This document shows, in pieces, positions 1-5,617 of a DNA stretch of 7,856 bases. Within the stretch, counting starts at the first letter, position 1, and every line of letters begins with the position of its first letter. The DNA is taken from the NCBI GenBank assembly GCA_964555565.1, contig CAZKTF010000172.1:1-7856 (forward strand), given 5' to 3'. A program made the position numbers and the translations under genes. Origin of the DNA: CAZKTF01 sp964555565. Lineage in GTDB: Bacteria; Planctomycetota; JAJSAM01; JAKLKS01. The notes beneath the pieces were generated by a model that was given only the letters and a program-made list of their open reading frames with translations, was not told the origin of the DNA and made no database searches.

Positions 1-165
1 CGCCGGACCCGCCGCGGCGAGCGCCGCGCGGACCTCGGCGGGGCGGGCCCCGCAGCGGAGCGCCCCCCGGAGGTGGGGTACGAGCTGCCGCGGGAGGTCG
101 AGGACCGCCACGCGCGCCAGCGCGCCCACCCGCCGCGCCCGCGAACCGCGTTGGTCCCGGCCCAT
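1..165 (-). CDS. Partial leftward CDS, possibly carboxymuconolactone decarboxylase-like (N-terminal end only)
   Basis: Reading leftward from the ATG at 165-163, 55 codons stay open to the window edge with very high GC at third positions. The visible stretch (ALARVAVLDLPRQLVPHLRG, then a segment with GARPAEVRAAL) resembles the helical hairpin of carboxymuconolactone decarboxylase/AhpD-like proteins, in which an HxR.AL..GA..EEI..AL pattern is common. The usual CxxC motif is not in the visible part. A second in-frame ATG at 195-193 would add ten codons and make this gene overlap the first bases of the rightward lipoyl-transferase gene. No convincing Shine-Dalgarno site precedes either start. The gene is truncated by the window edge, so both the family call and the existence of the gene are tentative; it could be a chance open frame in GC-rich DNA. 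Confidence 0.42.
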   Translation of the reverse strand, partial: MGRDQRGSRARRVGALARVAVLDLPRQLVPHLRGALRCGARPAEVRAALAAAGPA

Positions 166-179
166 GCGGGGCGGAGAAT
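151..179 (+). promoter_or_regulatory. Candidate sigma70-type promoter of the lipoyl-transferase gene
   Basis: TTGGTC (151-156) and GAGAAT (174-179) are separated by 17 bases, the optimal sigma70 spacing, and sit directly before the start at 194. Transcription would begin near 186, leaving only about 8 nt before the ATG, so the message would be nearly leaderless. That agrees with the absence of a Shine-Dalgarno motif at a usual distance. The matches to consensus are partial (3/6 and 4/6). Confidence 0.33.
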
Positions 180-193
180 AGGCCCTCTCCCCC

Positions 194-1516
194 ATGCCCG
201 CGAAGACCTTCCGCCTGATCCGCTCCGGGGCCCTCCCGGGCCCCCGGAACATGGCCCTCGACGAGGCGCTCGCCGGCGACGGCGCGGCGCCGCCCGCGCC
301 GGCGCTCCGCCTCTACCGCTGGCGCCCGTGGACGCTCTCCCTGGGATGGTTCCAGAGGGTCCGGGAGGAGGACCTCTCCCCCTTCCTCCGCGCGGGGCAC
401 CAGGTCACCCGCCGCCCCACCGGCGGCGGGGCCATCTTCCACGCCGACGAGGCGACCTACGCCCTGGTCCTCCCCGCGGACGACCCGCGCATCCCGCCGG
501 ACACCGCCGCGTCCTACGCCCGGTTCCACGGGGCGGTGATCGAGGCCCTGCGGGCGGTCGGGGTGGAGGCCTCCGCGAGGGGCGGGGTCGCGGAGGCAGG
601 TCCCGACCCGTTCTTCTGCTTCCAGCGGGCCACGCCCCTCGACCTGGTCGCCCGCGGGCGCAAACTCGTGGGGTCCGCCCAGCGTCGCACGCGTACGGCC
701 TTCCTCCAGCACGGGAGCATCCCCCTCTCCCCCGGCGGGACCGCCCCGGCCGCCACGAGCCTCCTCGAGGAGCGCGGCGGGTCGCCCGCGGACCCGGGGG
801 CGATCGAGGAGGCGCTGGCCGCGTCCTTCGCCCGCGTCCTGGGGGCCGCCGCGGTCCCCTCCGCGCCCGCCCCGGAGGAGGAGGCCCGGGCCGCACGGCT
901 CGAGGAGGCGAAGTACGGGAACATGGGCTGGGTGCTCCGGCCCTGGCGATCCCGGGGCCGGGAGACCGCGGGCTCCCCGACCCCCCGCCCGCCGCTCAGG
1001 GTCCTCGGGGCCCGGGTGCTCCCGGAGGGGCTCGCCGTGGATTCCTCCGCCGGCGGGGGCCACCCCCTCCTCCCGCACGCGCGCCTGGCGGGCTACGAGG
1101 TGGGGCGCGTGCGGCGCCGGGAGGAGCGCGCCGTCCCGGAGGCGCGGGACCCCTGGGACTCCACCTTCCCCCGGTCCGCGTTCCCGCCCGGGCCGGGAGG
1201 CCCCGAGCCTCCCTCCCACCGACGCGTCCTCGAGGAGGAGGAGGACACCCTCCTGGCGATGGCCTACCGCGACCCCGCGGAGGCCGTCCGGATCGACGCC
1301 CGCCGCTTCAACTACGCCGGGCTGGGGTCCGCGAGGACCGGGAGGTGGCCGGAGGACCTCCGCCTCCTCCTCGGGGCGCTCGCGGCGGCCGCCCCGGTGG
1401 CGACCCCGGGCCCCGGCGTGCGGGCGGCGCTCGAGGGCCGGGAGCCACCGCTCCACGCCGACGCCGCGGCGCTCCACCGCGCGGCGGCCGCGGCGGCGGG
1501 GTCGGGCTCTGTCTGA
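194..1516 (+). CDS. Lipoate-protein ligase A / octanoyltransferase LipM family protein with C-terminal extension
   Basis: This 440-aa protein belongs to the biotin/lipoate A/B protein ligase superfamily, which moves lipoyl or octanoyl groups onto carrier-protein lysines (GcvH, E2 subunits) in the cytoplasm. Visible landmarks are the N-terminal ALDEAL segment (about 21-26), the signature RRPTGGGAIFH at 73-83, a Cys in FCF at about 142 followed by the GRKLVGSAQRR stretch with the conserved lysine (about 155-164), and LQHGSIPL at 171-178. A Cys placed just before the GRK..GSAQ block is typical of LipM-type octanoyltransferases, so transferase activity is more likely than ATP-dependent ligase activity; this is an inference. 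The family domain ends near residue 250 (KYGNMGWVLRP), whereas the usual length is about 250-330 aa. Residues 251-440 form a Pro/Arg/Ala-rich extension without a recognised domain, though its codons keep the GC3 bias of real coding sequence. The final codons and the TGA stop lie inside the left terminal repeat of the element at 1504-1716, so the native C-terminus may have been altered. It appears monocistronic. Confidence 0.88.
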   Translation: MPAKTFRLIRSGALPGPRNMALDEALAGDGAAPPAPALRLYRWRPWTLSLGWFQRVREEDLSPFLRAGHQVTRRPTGGGAIFHADEATYALVLPADDPRIPPDTAASYARFHGAVIEALRAVGVEASARGGVAEAGPDPFFCFQRATPLDLVARGRKLVGSAQRRTRTAFLQHGSIPLSPGGTAPAATSLLEERGGSPADPGAIEEALAASFARVLGAAAVPSAPAPEEEARAARLEEAKYGNMGWVLRPWRSRGRETAGSPTPRPPLRVLGARVLPEGLAVDSSAGGGHPLLPHARLAGYEVGRVRRREERAVPEARDPWDSTFPRSAFPPGPGGPEPPSHRRVLEEEEDTLLAMAYRDPAEAVRIDARRFNYAGLGSARTGRWPEDLRLLLGALAAAAPVATPGPGVRAALEGREPPLHADAAALHRAAAAAAGSGSV

Positions 1517-1716
1517 AAGCCCCCGCTGCATTCGGCCGGCTGCGACGGGGCCATGCGGCGTTGAGCCTCCCTCGCAGGGTCTCCTCTCTGACCCAGCTTC
1601 GGTCGCCCCGGGGTCGGGCTGCCACCGGCAGCCCGACGAGTCCCCGGGGACCCGCACCTTGCCTGGCCCCGCCTCGCTCGGCCTCGGTGCGACGCCGGGG
1701 CTTTCAGACAGAGCCC
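1504..1716. mobile_element. MITE-like element with perfect 20-bp terminal inverted repeats
   Basis: The 20 bases at 1504-1523 (gggctctgtctgaaagcccc) recur as an exact reverse complement at 1697-1716, bounding 213 bp. Each end is also a small hairpin by itself: the right end folds as an 8-bp stem (1695-1702 with 1712-1719) around a 9-nt loop. The inside has no convincing gene but contains a strong stem-loop (1613-1637). Small size, perfect terminal repeats and internal palindromes fit a MITE or another non-autonomous insertion-sequence derivative. A clear target-site duplication is not visible, and no second copy lies in this window, so mobility is not shown. A large structured RNA or a transcription-blocking element is the main alternative. 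It covers most of the gap between the lipoyl-transferase gene and the DUF4388 gene. Confidence 0.55.
1613..1637. other. Strong internal stem-loop of the inverted-repeat element
   Basis: GTCGGGCTGCC at 1613-1623 pairs perfectly with GGCAGCCCGAC at 1627-1637 around an ACC loop (11 bp). It is flanked by two CCCCGGGG octamers (1606-1613 and 1642-1649) that can also pair with each other or fold on themselves. No T-run follows on either strand, so it is not a classical intrinsic terminator. It may be an RNA or DNA structure of the element, or may still end transcription coming from the upstream gene. Confidence 0.6.
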
Positions 1717-1733
1717 CGGACCGCCGTAATGCC

Positions 1734-1762
1734 TTGAGGGCCCTCCGGGCGGGCGATAGAGT
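1734..1762 (+). promoter_or_regulatory. Candidate sigma70-type promoter of the DUF4388 gene
   Basis: TTGAGG (1734-1739) and TAGAGT (1757-1762) stand exactly 17 bases apart (4/6 matches to consensus each) just downstream of the inverted-repeat element. Transcription would start near 1769 and give a leader of about 115 nt before the ATG at 1886. The upstream hairpin-rich element would insulate this promoter from readthrough. Confidence 0.4.
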
Positions 1763-1802
1763 CTCCACCGCAATCCGGTCGCACCCCCCTCGAGGGAACT
1801 CC

Positions 1803-1880
1803 ATGCGATTCGCGACGGGTCGGCCGCCGGAGGTTCCCGCCGGGGAAGCGCTCCCCGTCCGACGGAGGCGGCACCGCTAG
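1803..1880 (+). CDS. Possible 25-codon leader ORF before the DUF4388 gene
   Basis: An ATG at 1803 is preceded by GAGGGAA about 6 nt upstream, a better Shine-Dalgarno placement than that of the large gene itself. The frame runs 25 codons (MRFATGRPPEVPAGEALPVR, then a short Arg-rich end) and stops with TAG at 1878-1880, 5 nt before the ATG at 1886. The peptide resembles nothing I recognise. If translated, it could couple ribosomes to the downstream start, since the only purine-rich site near that start lies within it. It may also be chance. Confidence 0.2.
   Translation: MRFATGRPPEVPAGEALPVRRRRHR
1864..1868 (+). promoter_or_regulatory. Distant Shine-Dalgarno-like GGAGG for the DUF4388 gene
   Basis: GGAGG ends 17 nt before the ATG at 1886, farther than the usual 5-9 nt. 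No in-frame alternative start lies between it and the ATG, and an in-frame TAG-free path upstream gives no better candidate, so the ATG at 1886 is kept. The leading residues MSLKGNLQSVDLANVFQML are a typical DUF4388 beginning, which supports this start independently. Confidence 0.3.
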
Positions 1881-1885
1881 CCTCC

Positions 1886-4800
1886 ATGTCCCTCAAGGGC
1901 AACCTCCAGAGCGTCGATCTCGCCAACGTCTTCCAGATGCTCTCCATCAACCAGAAGGAGGGCACGCTGGTCCTCTTCGACGGGGACACGAAGAAGAGCA
2001 TCTACTTCTCCAAGGAGGGGGTGTCGATGCTCTCGCGCGGCCGGCGCGGGACCGACTCGCTCGGCCGCATCCTCCTCCGCTACGGGAAGATCACCCCCGA
2101 GCAGCTCACCTCCGCGCTGGAGAAGCAGCGCACCGAGGGGAAGCGGATCGGGCAGGCCCTGGAGGAGCTCGGGGCCGTGACGGCGGAGGACATCGCGAAC
2201 GCCGTCCGCACGCAGAACGAGGAGGAGATCTACAGCCTCTTCATCTGGAAGGAGGCGTCCTTCGAGTTCGTGGAGGGGCCGCCGCCCGAGAGCACCGAGC
2301 AGGTCCCCACGCAGGTCACGTTCAACGTGAACTCGCTGATCATGGAGGCCCAGCGGCGGGCCGACGAGTGGAACTACATCCGCGGGCTCGTCCCCAGCCT
2401 CGACGAGGTCTACCGCCCCACCGCGAAGATGCCCGAGGCGGTGGTGGACGACGAGGTCTTCCACATGCCCTTCGCCCCGAAGCTGCTGGAGGTGCTCCAG
2501 CAGGGGCGGCTCAGCGCCGGCGAGATCATGGAGGCCTCCTACGCCGGGAAGTTCGAGGTCTGCAAGATCCTGGCGATCCTCCTCGAGCAGGGGGCCATCG
2601 AGCCGCTCTCCATCCAGGACCTCACGAACCTGGCCCAGGAGTCCACGGCGGCCGGGGACCACAAGTCCTCCGCGAAGTACCTCCGGCGCGTGGTCGATCT
2701 GGGCGGGGCGACGCCGAACGTGAACCTCTCCCTGGGCTACGCCCTGGAGGCGCTGGACGAGCGGGAGCGGGCGGCCTTCTTCCTCAAGACCGCCGCGGAC
2801 GCCTACCTCGACACCGGGCAGTCCGGGCCCGCCTTCGACGCCTACCAGCGGGTCGCCCGCCTGCTCCCGACGGACATCCCGGCGGTCACGCGCCTCGTCG
2901 AGATCGCCTGCGACAACGCCGAGATCCTGGCCGCCAACCGGCACGAGGTCGTCGAGACCGGCCGCGTGCTCGCCCAGGTCCTGAAGGAGGTCGGCCGGAT
3001 CCTCGCCGCCGTCCAGGTCCTCCAGCGGCTCACCACGGCCTCCCCGCAGGACCTCACGCTCCGGAACATGCTCGTCGCCGCCTACCAGGAGAGCGAGATG
3101 ATCCCGGAGGCCGTGGCGGAGCTGGAGTCCATCGCCGCCCACTGCGCCTCCCGCCAGAACTACGAGGAGGCGATCCGGTACTACCGCCGGGTCCTCGCGC
3201 TCGACCGGACCCGGGAGAGCGCCCTCAAGAAGATCGCCTCCCTCACGAAGGAGCGCGACCGGAAGAAGCGGCTCCTCGTGCGCGGGGGGGTCGCGTTCCT
3301 CGTCCTCGCGGTGGTGGGCTCCCTGGGCTACATGGTCTACAAGATCGCCTACGGGATCGAGGCGGACCAGCGGCTCTTCGACAAGGACATCAAGGAGCGG
3401 ATGACGGAGGCGATGGGCCCGGTGACCCCGCTCCTGGACCGGCTCGAGCGCCTGGCCCACGACCTCGAGGTCCGGGGCCCGGAGATCACGAAGAAGGAGC
3501 TGGACGAGGCCAAGGAGGACCTCCTGAAGAAGATCCCCGATCTGGAGACGAAGATCGGCCTCGCGAAGGCGAAGCTGGACGAGCTCCCGAAGAAGTACCC
3601 GGGCATGGGGGTCAACGTGGACGAGAGGAAGCAGCAGCTCGACGAGAAGCTCGCCACCGTCAAGCGGCAGCGCGACGAGTTCTACCAGAGCCTCCGGCAG
3701 AAGGGGAGGGAGCTCGCCACCCAGGGGGAGGGGCTGCGGGACACGCGCCCCTCCAAGGCCATGGAGGCCTACCGGAGGGCCCAGGACCTGGTGGACGGGG
3801 TCCCGGGCGCCGAGGCCCAGCGCGTGGAGTGCGCGAAGTGGATCGAGGGGATCGCCCACTACGAGGAGCTCTTCGGGAACGCGACGGCGGAGGCGCTCCG
3901 GCTGGAGCGGGACGGGGACGTGAAGCAGGCCCACGCCCTCCTCGTGGACTTCCTCTCCCAGTACGCCGTGACCGTGGAGTTCGAGGAGCGGCTCCGGTTC
4001 CCCTTCCGGCTCACGACCCGCCCCCCGAACGCCGCCGTGGAGGTCCTGACCGGGATCGCGGCGGAGGCGCCCGGCGGGGTCCTGCACTACGAGGCCCTGA
4101 AGGGCATCAAGGCGCGCGTCTCCGCCCCGGGGTTCGCCCCGGTGGAGCGGGTCCTCGTCGAGCCGATCTCCCAGGACCCCACACCCGAGGCCATCCGCAC
4201 CCTCGCCTGGGAGGCCGAGGTCCGCTTGGAGAAGGTCCCTCTCTGGACGGCGCCGGCCCTCTACGGCTCCCCCGTGGAGACCCCCCCCCTCTCCGCCGGC
4301 TCCCGGATCCTCGTCGTGGACCGGGCGGGACACATCCTCGCTCTCGACCCGCAGGACGGGAGGGTGGCGGTGTTCGACGCCCTCAGCCCGGGCGGCTCCC
4401 CCGGCCCCCCCGCCTCGGCGGACGGGAAGGCCTTCTTCGCGACCGCGGACGGCGTCCTCGCCGCCCTCGACCTCCCGGGCCTCGGGCTGCTGTGGCGCGC
4501 GCCCGCCGTGGGCCTGCCCCCGGCGGGGGAGGGGGTCGGACCGGTCTCCGGGGGCGTCCTGGTCGCGGGTCCGGGCCTCCTCGTCGTGGCGAGCACGACG
4601 GGGCTGCTCTCGGGCCTCAGGCCCGACGGGACCCCCGCCTGGCCGGCGCTGAAGCTCCCGTCCGGGGTCTCCCGGCCCATCCTCCTCCACGCCCCGCCCG
4701 GCCAGGCCCCCCGGCTCGTGGTCCCCTGCGACGACGGGATCCTCCGGCTGGTGGACCCCGCCACGGGGAAGCTGCTGCTCGTCGTGGTCCCCGCCCCGGG

Positions 4801-5365
4801 GTCGGGGCAGCCCCTGGCCCCCTTCCGGGCCGCCCCGCTTCCGCTGCCGGGTGCCTCCAAGGTCCTGGTCCAGACGGAGCGGCGGTTCATCCTGGTGGAG
4901 ATCCCCGCGGGAGGGGGGGGGAACCCCGAAGCCCCCCAGTACAAGCAGCGCTGGGTCCTGGAGGCTCCCCGCGGGACGGAGCCCGCCGGGGCGGTCGTGC
5001 TCGGGGAGGACCGGATCCTCCTCCTGTTCTCGAACGGGGTGGGCCAGGTGGTCCGCGTCCAGTCCGACCCCTCCCCCGGGAAGGACGAGGTCGCCCTGCT
5101 CAAGCCCGGGGAGAAGCCTTCCGGCCCTCCCGCGACGGACGGGAAGCTGGTCTTCGTGGCTTCCGAGGGGGTGAAGGGCAAGAGCGGGCAGTTCGAGGGG
5201 GCCCGGCTCCTGGCCCTGGAACCCCGCCGGGAGGGGGGGTTCGACCTGGTATGGCACTGGAAGGCCCCCCCCGGGACCAGGCTCATCACGGGGCCCTCCG
5301 TGGCCGGGAAGCTGGTCCTGGTGGCCTCCTCGGACGGCACCGTCTTCGCCCTTGTGCGAGAATGA
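1886..5365 (+). CDS. Membrane-spanning DUF4388 (PatA-N) / TPR / PEGA-like / PQQ-like beta-propeller protein
   Basis: This is a 1159-aa predicted single-pass membrane protein, probably a signalling or scaffold protein. Residues 1-150 match DUF4388/PatA N-terminal domains: the opening SLKGNL..VDLANVFQML, GTL.LF.GD....IYF..EG, and then GKITPEQL..AL..Q....R.G..L.ELG, which resembles the MshEN type. A helical, winged-helix-like segment follows (about 165-240), then TPR-type helix pairs (about 247-455, e.g. YEEAIRYYRRVLALD). A basic stretch (KERDRKKR) precedes one hydrophobic helix at about 467-485, which predicts a cytoplasmic N-terminus. Beyond it come a Lys/Glu-rich coiled coil (about 500-625), a PEGA-like beta domain (about 706-765, RLTTRPPNAAVEV...APGF.P) and a PQQ/quinoprotein-like propeller from about 785 to the end with repeated blades (ILVVDRAGHILALDPQDG; GILRLVDPATGKLL). 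It lies upstream of the TPR-Roadblock, Roadblock and MglA genes, suggesting it passes envelope information to, or localises, that GTPase module; this is inference. The propeller need not bind PQQ. The domain calls are by eye. Confidence 0.85.
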   Translation: MSLKGNLQSVDLANVFQMLSINQKEGTLVLFDGDTKKSIYFSKEGVSMLSRGRRGTDSLGRILLRYGKITPEQLTSALEKQRTEGKRIGQALEELGAVTAEDIANAVRTQNEEEIYSLFIWKEASFEFVEGPPPESTEQVPTQVTFNVNSLIMEAQRRADEWNYIRGLVPSLDEVYRPTAKMPEAVVDDEVFHMPFAPKLLEVLQQGRLSAGEIMEASYAGKFEVCKILAILLEQGAIEPLSIQDLTNLAQESTAAGDHKSSAKYLRRVVDLGGATPNVNLSLGYALEALDERERAAFFLKTAADAYLDTGQSGPAFDAYQRVARLLPTDIPAVTRLVEIACDNAEILAANRHEVVETGRVLAQVLKEVGRILAAVQVLQRLTTASPQDLTLRNMLVAAYQESEMIPEAVAELESIAAHCASRQNYEEAIRYYRRVLALDRTRESALKKIASLTKERDRKKRLLVRGGVAFLVLAVVGSLGYMVYKIAYGIEADQRLFDKDIKERMTEAMGPVTPLLDRLERLAHDLEVRGPEITKKELDEAKEDLLKKIPDLETKIGLAKAKLDELPKKYPGMGVNVDERKQQLDEKLATVKRQRDEFYQSLRQKGRELATQGEGLRDTRPSKAMEAYRRAQDLVDGVPGAEAQRVECAKWIEGIAHYEELFGNATAEALRLERDGDVKQAHALLVDFLSQYAVTVEFEERLRFPFRLTTRPPNAAVEVLTGIAAEAPGGVLHYEALKGIKARVSAPGFAPVERVLVEPISQDPTPEAIRTLAWEAEVRLEKVPLWTAPALYGSPVETPPLSAGSRILVVDRAGHILALDPQDGRVAVFDALSPGGSPGPPASADGKAFFATADGVLAALDLPGLGLLWRAPAVGLPPAGEGVGPVSGGVLVAGPGLLVVASTTGLLSGLRPDGTPAWPALKLPSGVSRPILLHAPPGQAPRLVVPCDDGILRLVDPATGKLLLVVVPAPGSGQPLAPFRAAPLPLPGASKVLVQTERRFILVEIPAGGGGNPEAPQYKQRWVLEAPRGTEPAGAVVLGEDRILLLFSNGVGQVVRVQSDPSPGKDEVALLKPGEKPSGPPATDGKLVFVASEGVKGKSGQFEGARLLALEPRREGGFDLVWHWKAPPGTRLITGPSVAGKLVLVASSDGTVFALVRE

Positions 5366-5390
5366 CCCTTGGCGAGACCGGAAACCGCCG

Positions 5391-5419
5391 TTGCTTCAGT
5401 CCGGCCAAGCCGATAGGAT
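5391..5419 (+). promoter_or_regulatory. Candidate sigma70-type promoter of the TPR-Roadblock / Roadblock genes
   Basis: TTGCTT (5391-5396) and TAGGAT (5414-5419) are 17 bases apart (3/6 and 4/6 matches), in the gap right after the stop of the large gene. Transcription would begin near 5426, so the tandem hairpin repeats at 5506-5586 would lie in the 5' leader of the message, or in its first codons if the upstream GTG start is used. Confidence 0.33.
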
Positions 5420-5505
5420 AAGCGGGCCGCCGCCTGGAGGCCCCGGCGTGTCGTGGTGTCCGCGGTGGCCCGGCCGGAGGGCGGACGAGGCCGCCGGGAG
5501 ATAGC

Positions 5506-5586
5506 CTGGGGTCCCCTCTGGGGGCCAAACGAAACTGGGGTCCCCTCTGGGGGGCCAAACGAAACTGGGGTCCCCTCTGGGGGGCC
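5506..5586. repeat. Three tandem 29/30-bp hairpin-forming repeats
   Basis: The unit begins ctggggtcccctctgggg and continues ggccaaacgaaa. Copies lie at 5506-5534 (29 bp), 5535-5564 (30 bp, one more G in the G-run) and 5565-5586 (partial, the first 22 bp). Each copy can fold: GGTCCCC, loop TCT, GGGGGCC in copy 1, and the same with one extra G in the others. The hairpins are separated by an A-rich spacer (AAACGAAA). The near identity of the copies indicates recent tandem duplication or active homogenisation. The position is between the promoter-like site at 5391-5419 and the likely start of the TPR-Roadblock gene. If read in frame, copies 2 and 3 would encode a 10-residue repeat (PNETGVPSGG). 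Confidence 0.9.
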
Positions 5587-5592
5587 TCCGCG

Positions 5593-5599
5593 GGAGGAG
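5593..5599 (+). promoter_or_regulatory. Shine-Dalgarno-like GGAGGAG bearing on the start of the TPR-Roadblock gene
   Basis: GGAGGAG lies just after the tandem repeats. It is 18 nt before the ATG at 5618 but only 3-5 nt before an in-frame TTG at 5603, which would add five residues (start MGFLE before MFQGS). A further in-frame GTG at 5453 has its own GGAGG (5436-5440) 12 nt upstream. The site therefore supports a start downstream of the repeats but does not settle between TTG and ATG. Confidence 0.35.
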
Positions 5600-5617
5600 T
5601 CTTTGGGGTTCCTCGAG

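Noticed and set aside
1697..1717. Intrinsic terminator at the right end of the inverted-repeat element
   Set aside because: The stem is good but no T-run follows on either strand, and the same sequence occurs inverted at 1504-1523, so repeat ends are the better explanation.
73..1737. A 554-codon plus-strand frame overlapping the lipoyl-transferase gene
   Set aside because: Composition is almost only Pro, Gly, Arg and Ala, and it is out of frame with a gene that has the RRPTGGG and GSAQ signature motifs.
1877..5257. A 1126-codon open frame on the minus strand opposite the DUF4388 gene
   Set aside because: It is rich in Leu, Gly, Arg, Asp and Glu with no recognisable domain. It is explained by GC-rich codons on the plus strand, whose translation shows clear domains.
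4244..5365. True PQQ-dependent dehydrogenase domain
   Set aside because: Only generic propeller blade patterns are seen; I find no quinoprotein catalytic or cytochrome CxxCH motifs, and the domain sits on a signalling-type protein.
5506..5586. CRISPR array
   Set aside because: The copies are direct tandem repeats without variable spacers, only two full units and one partial, and no cas genes are nearby.
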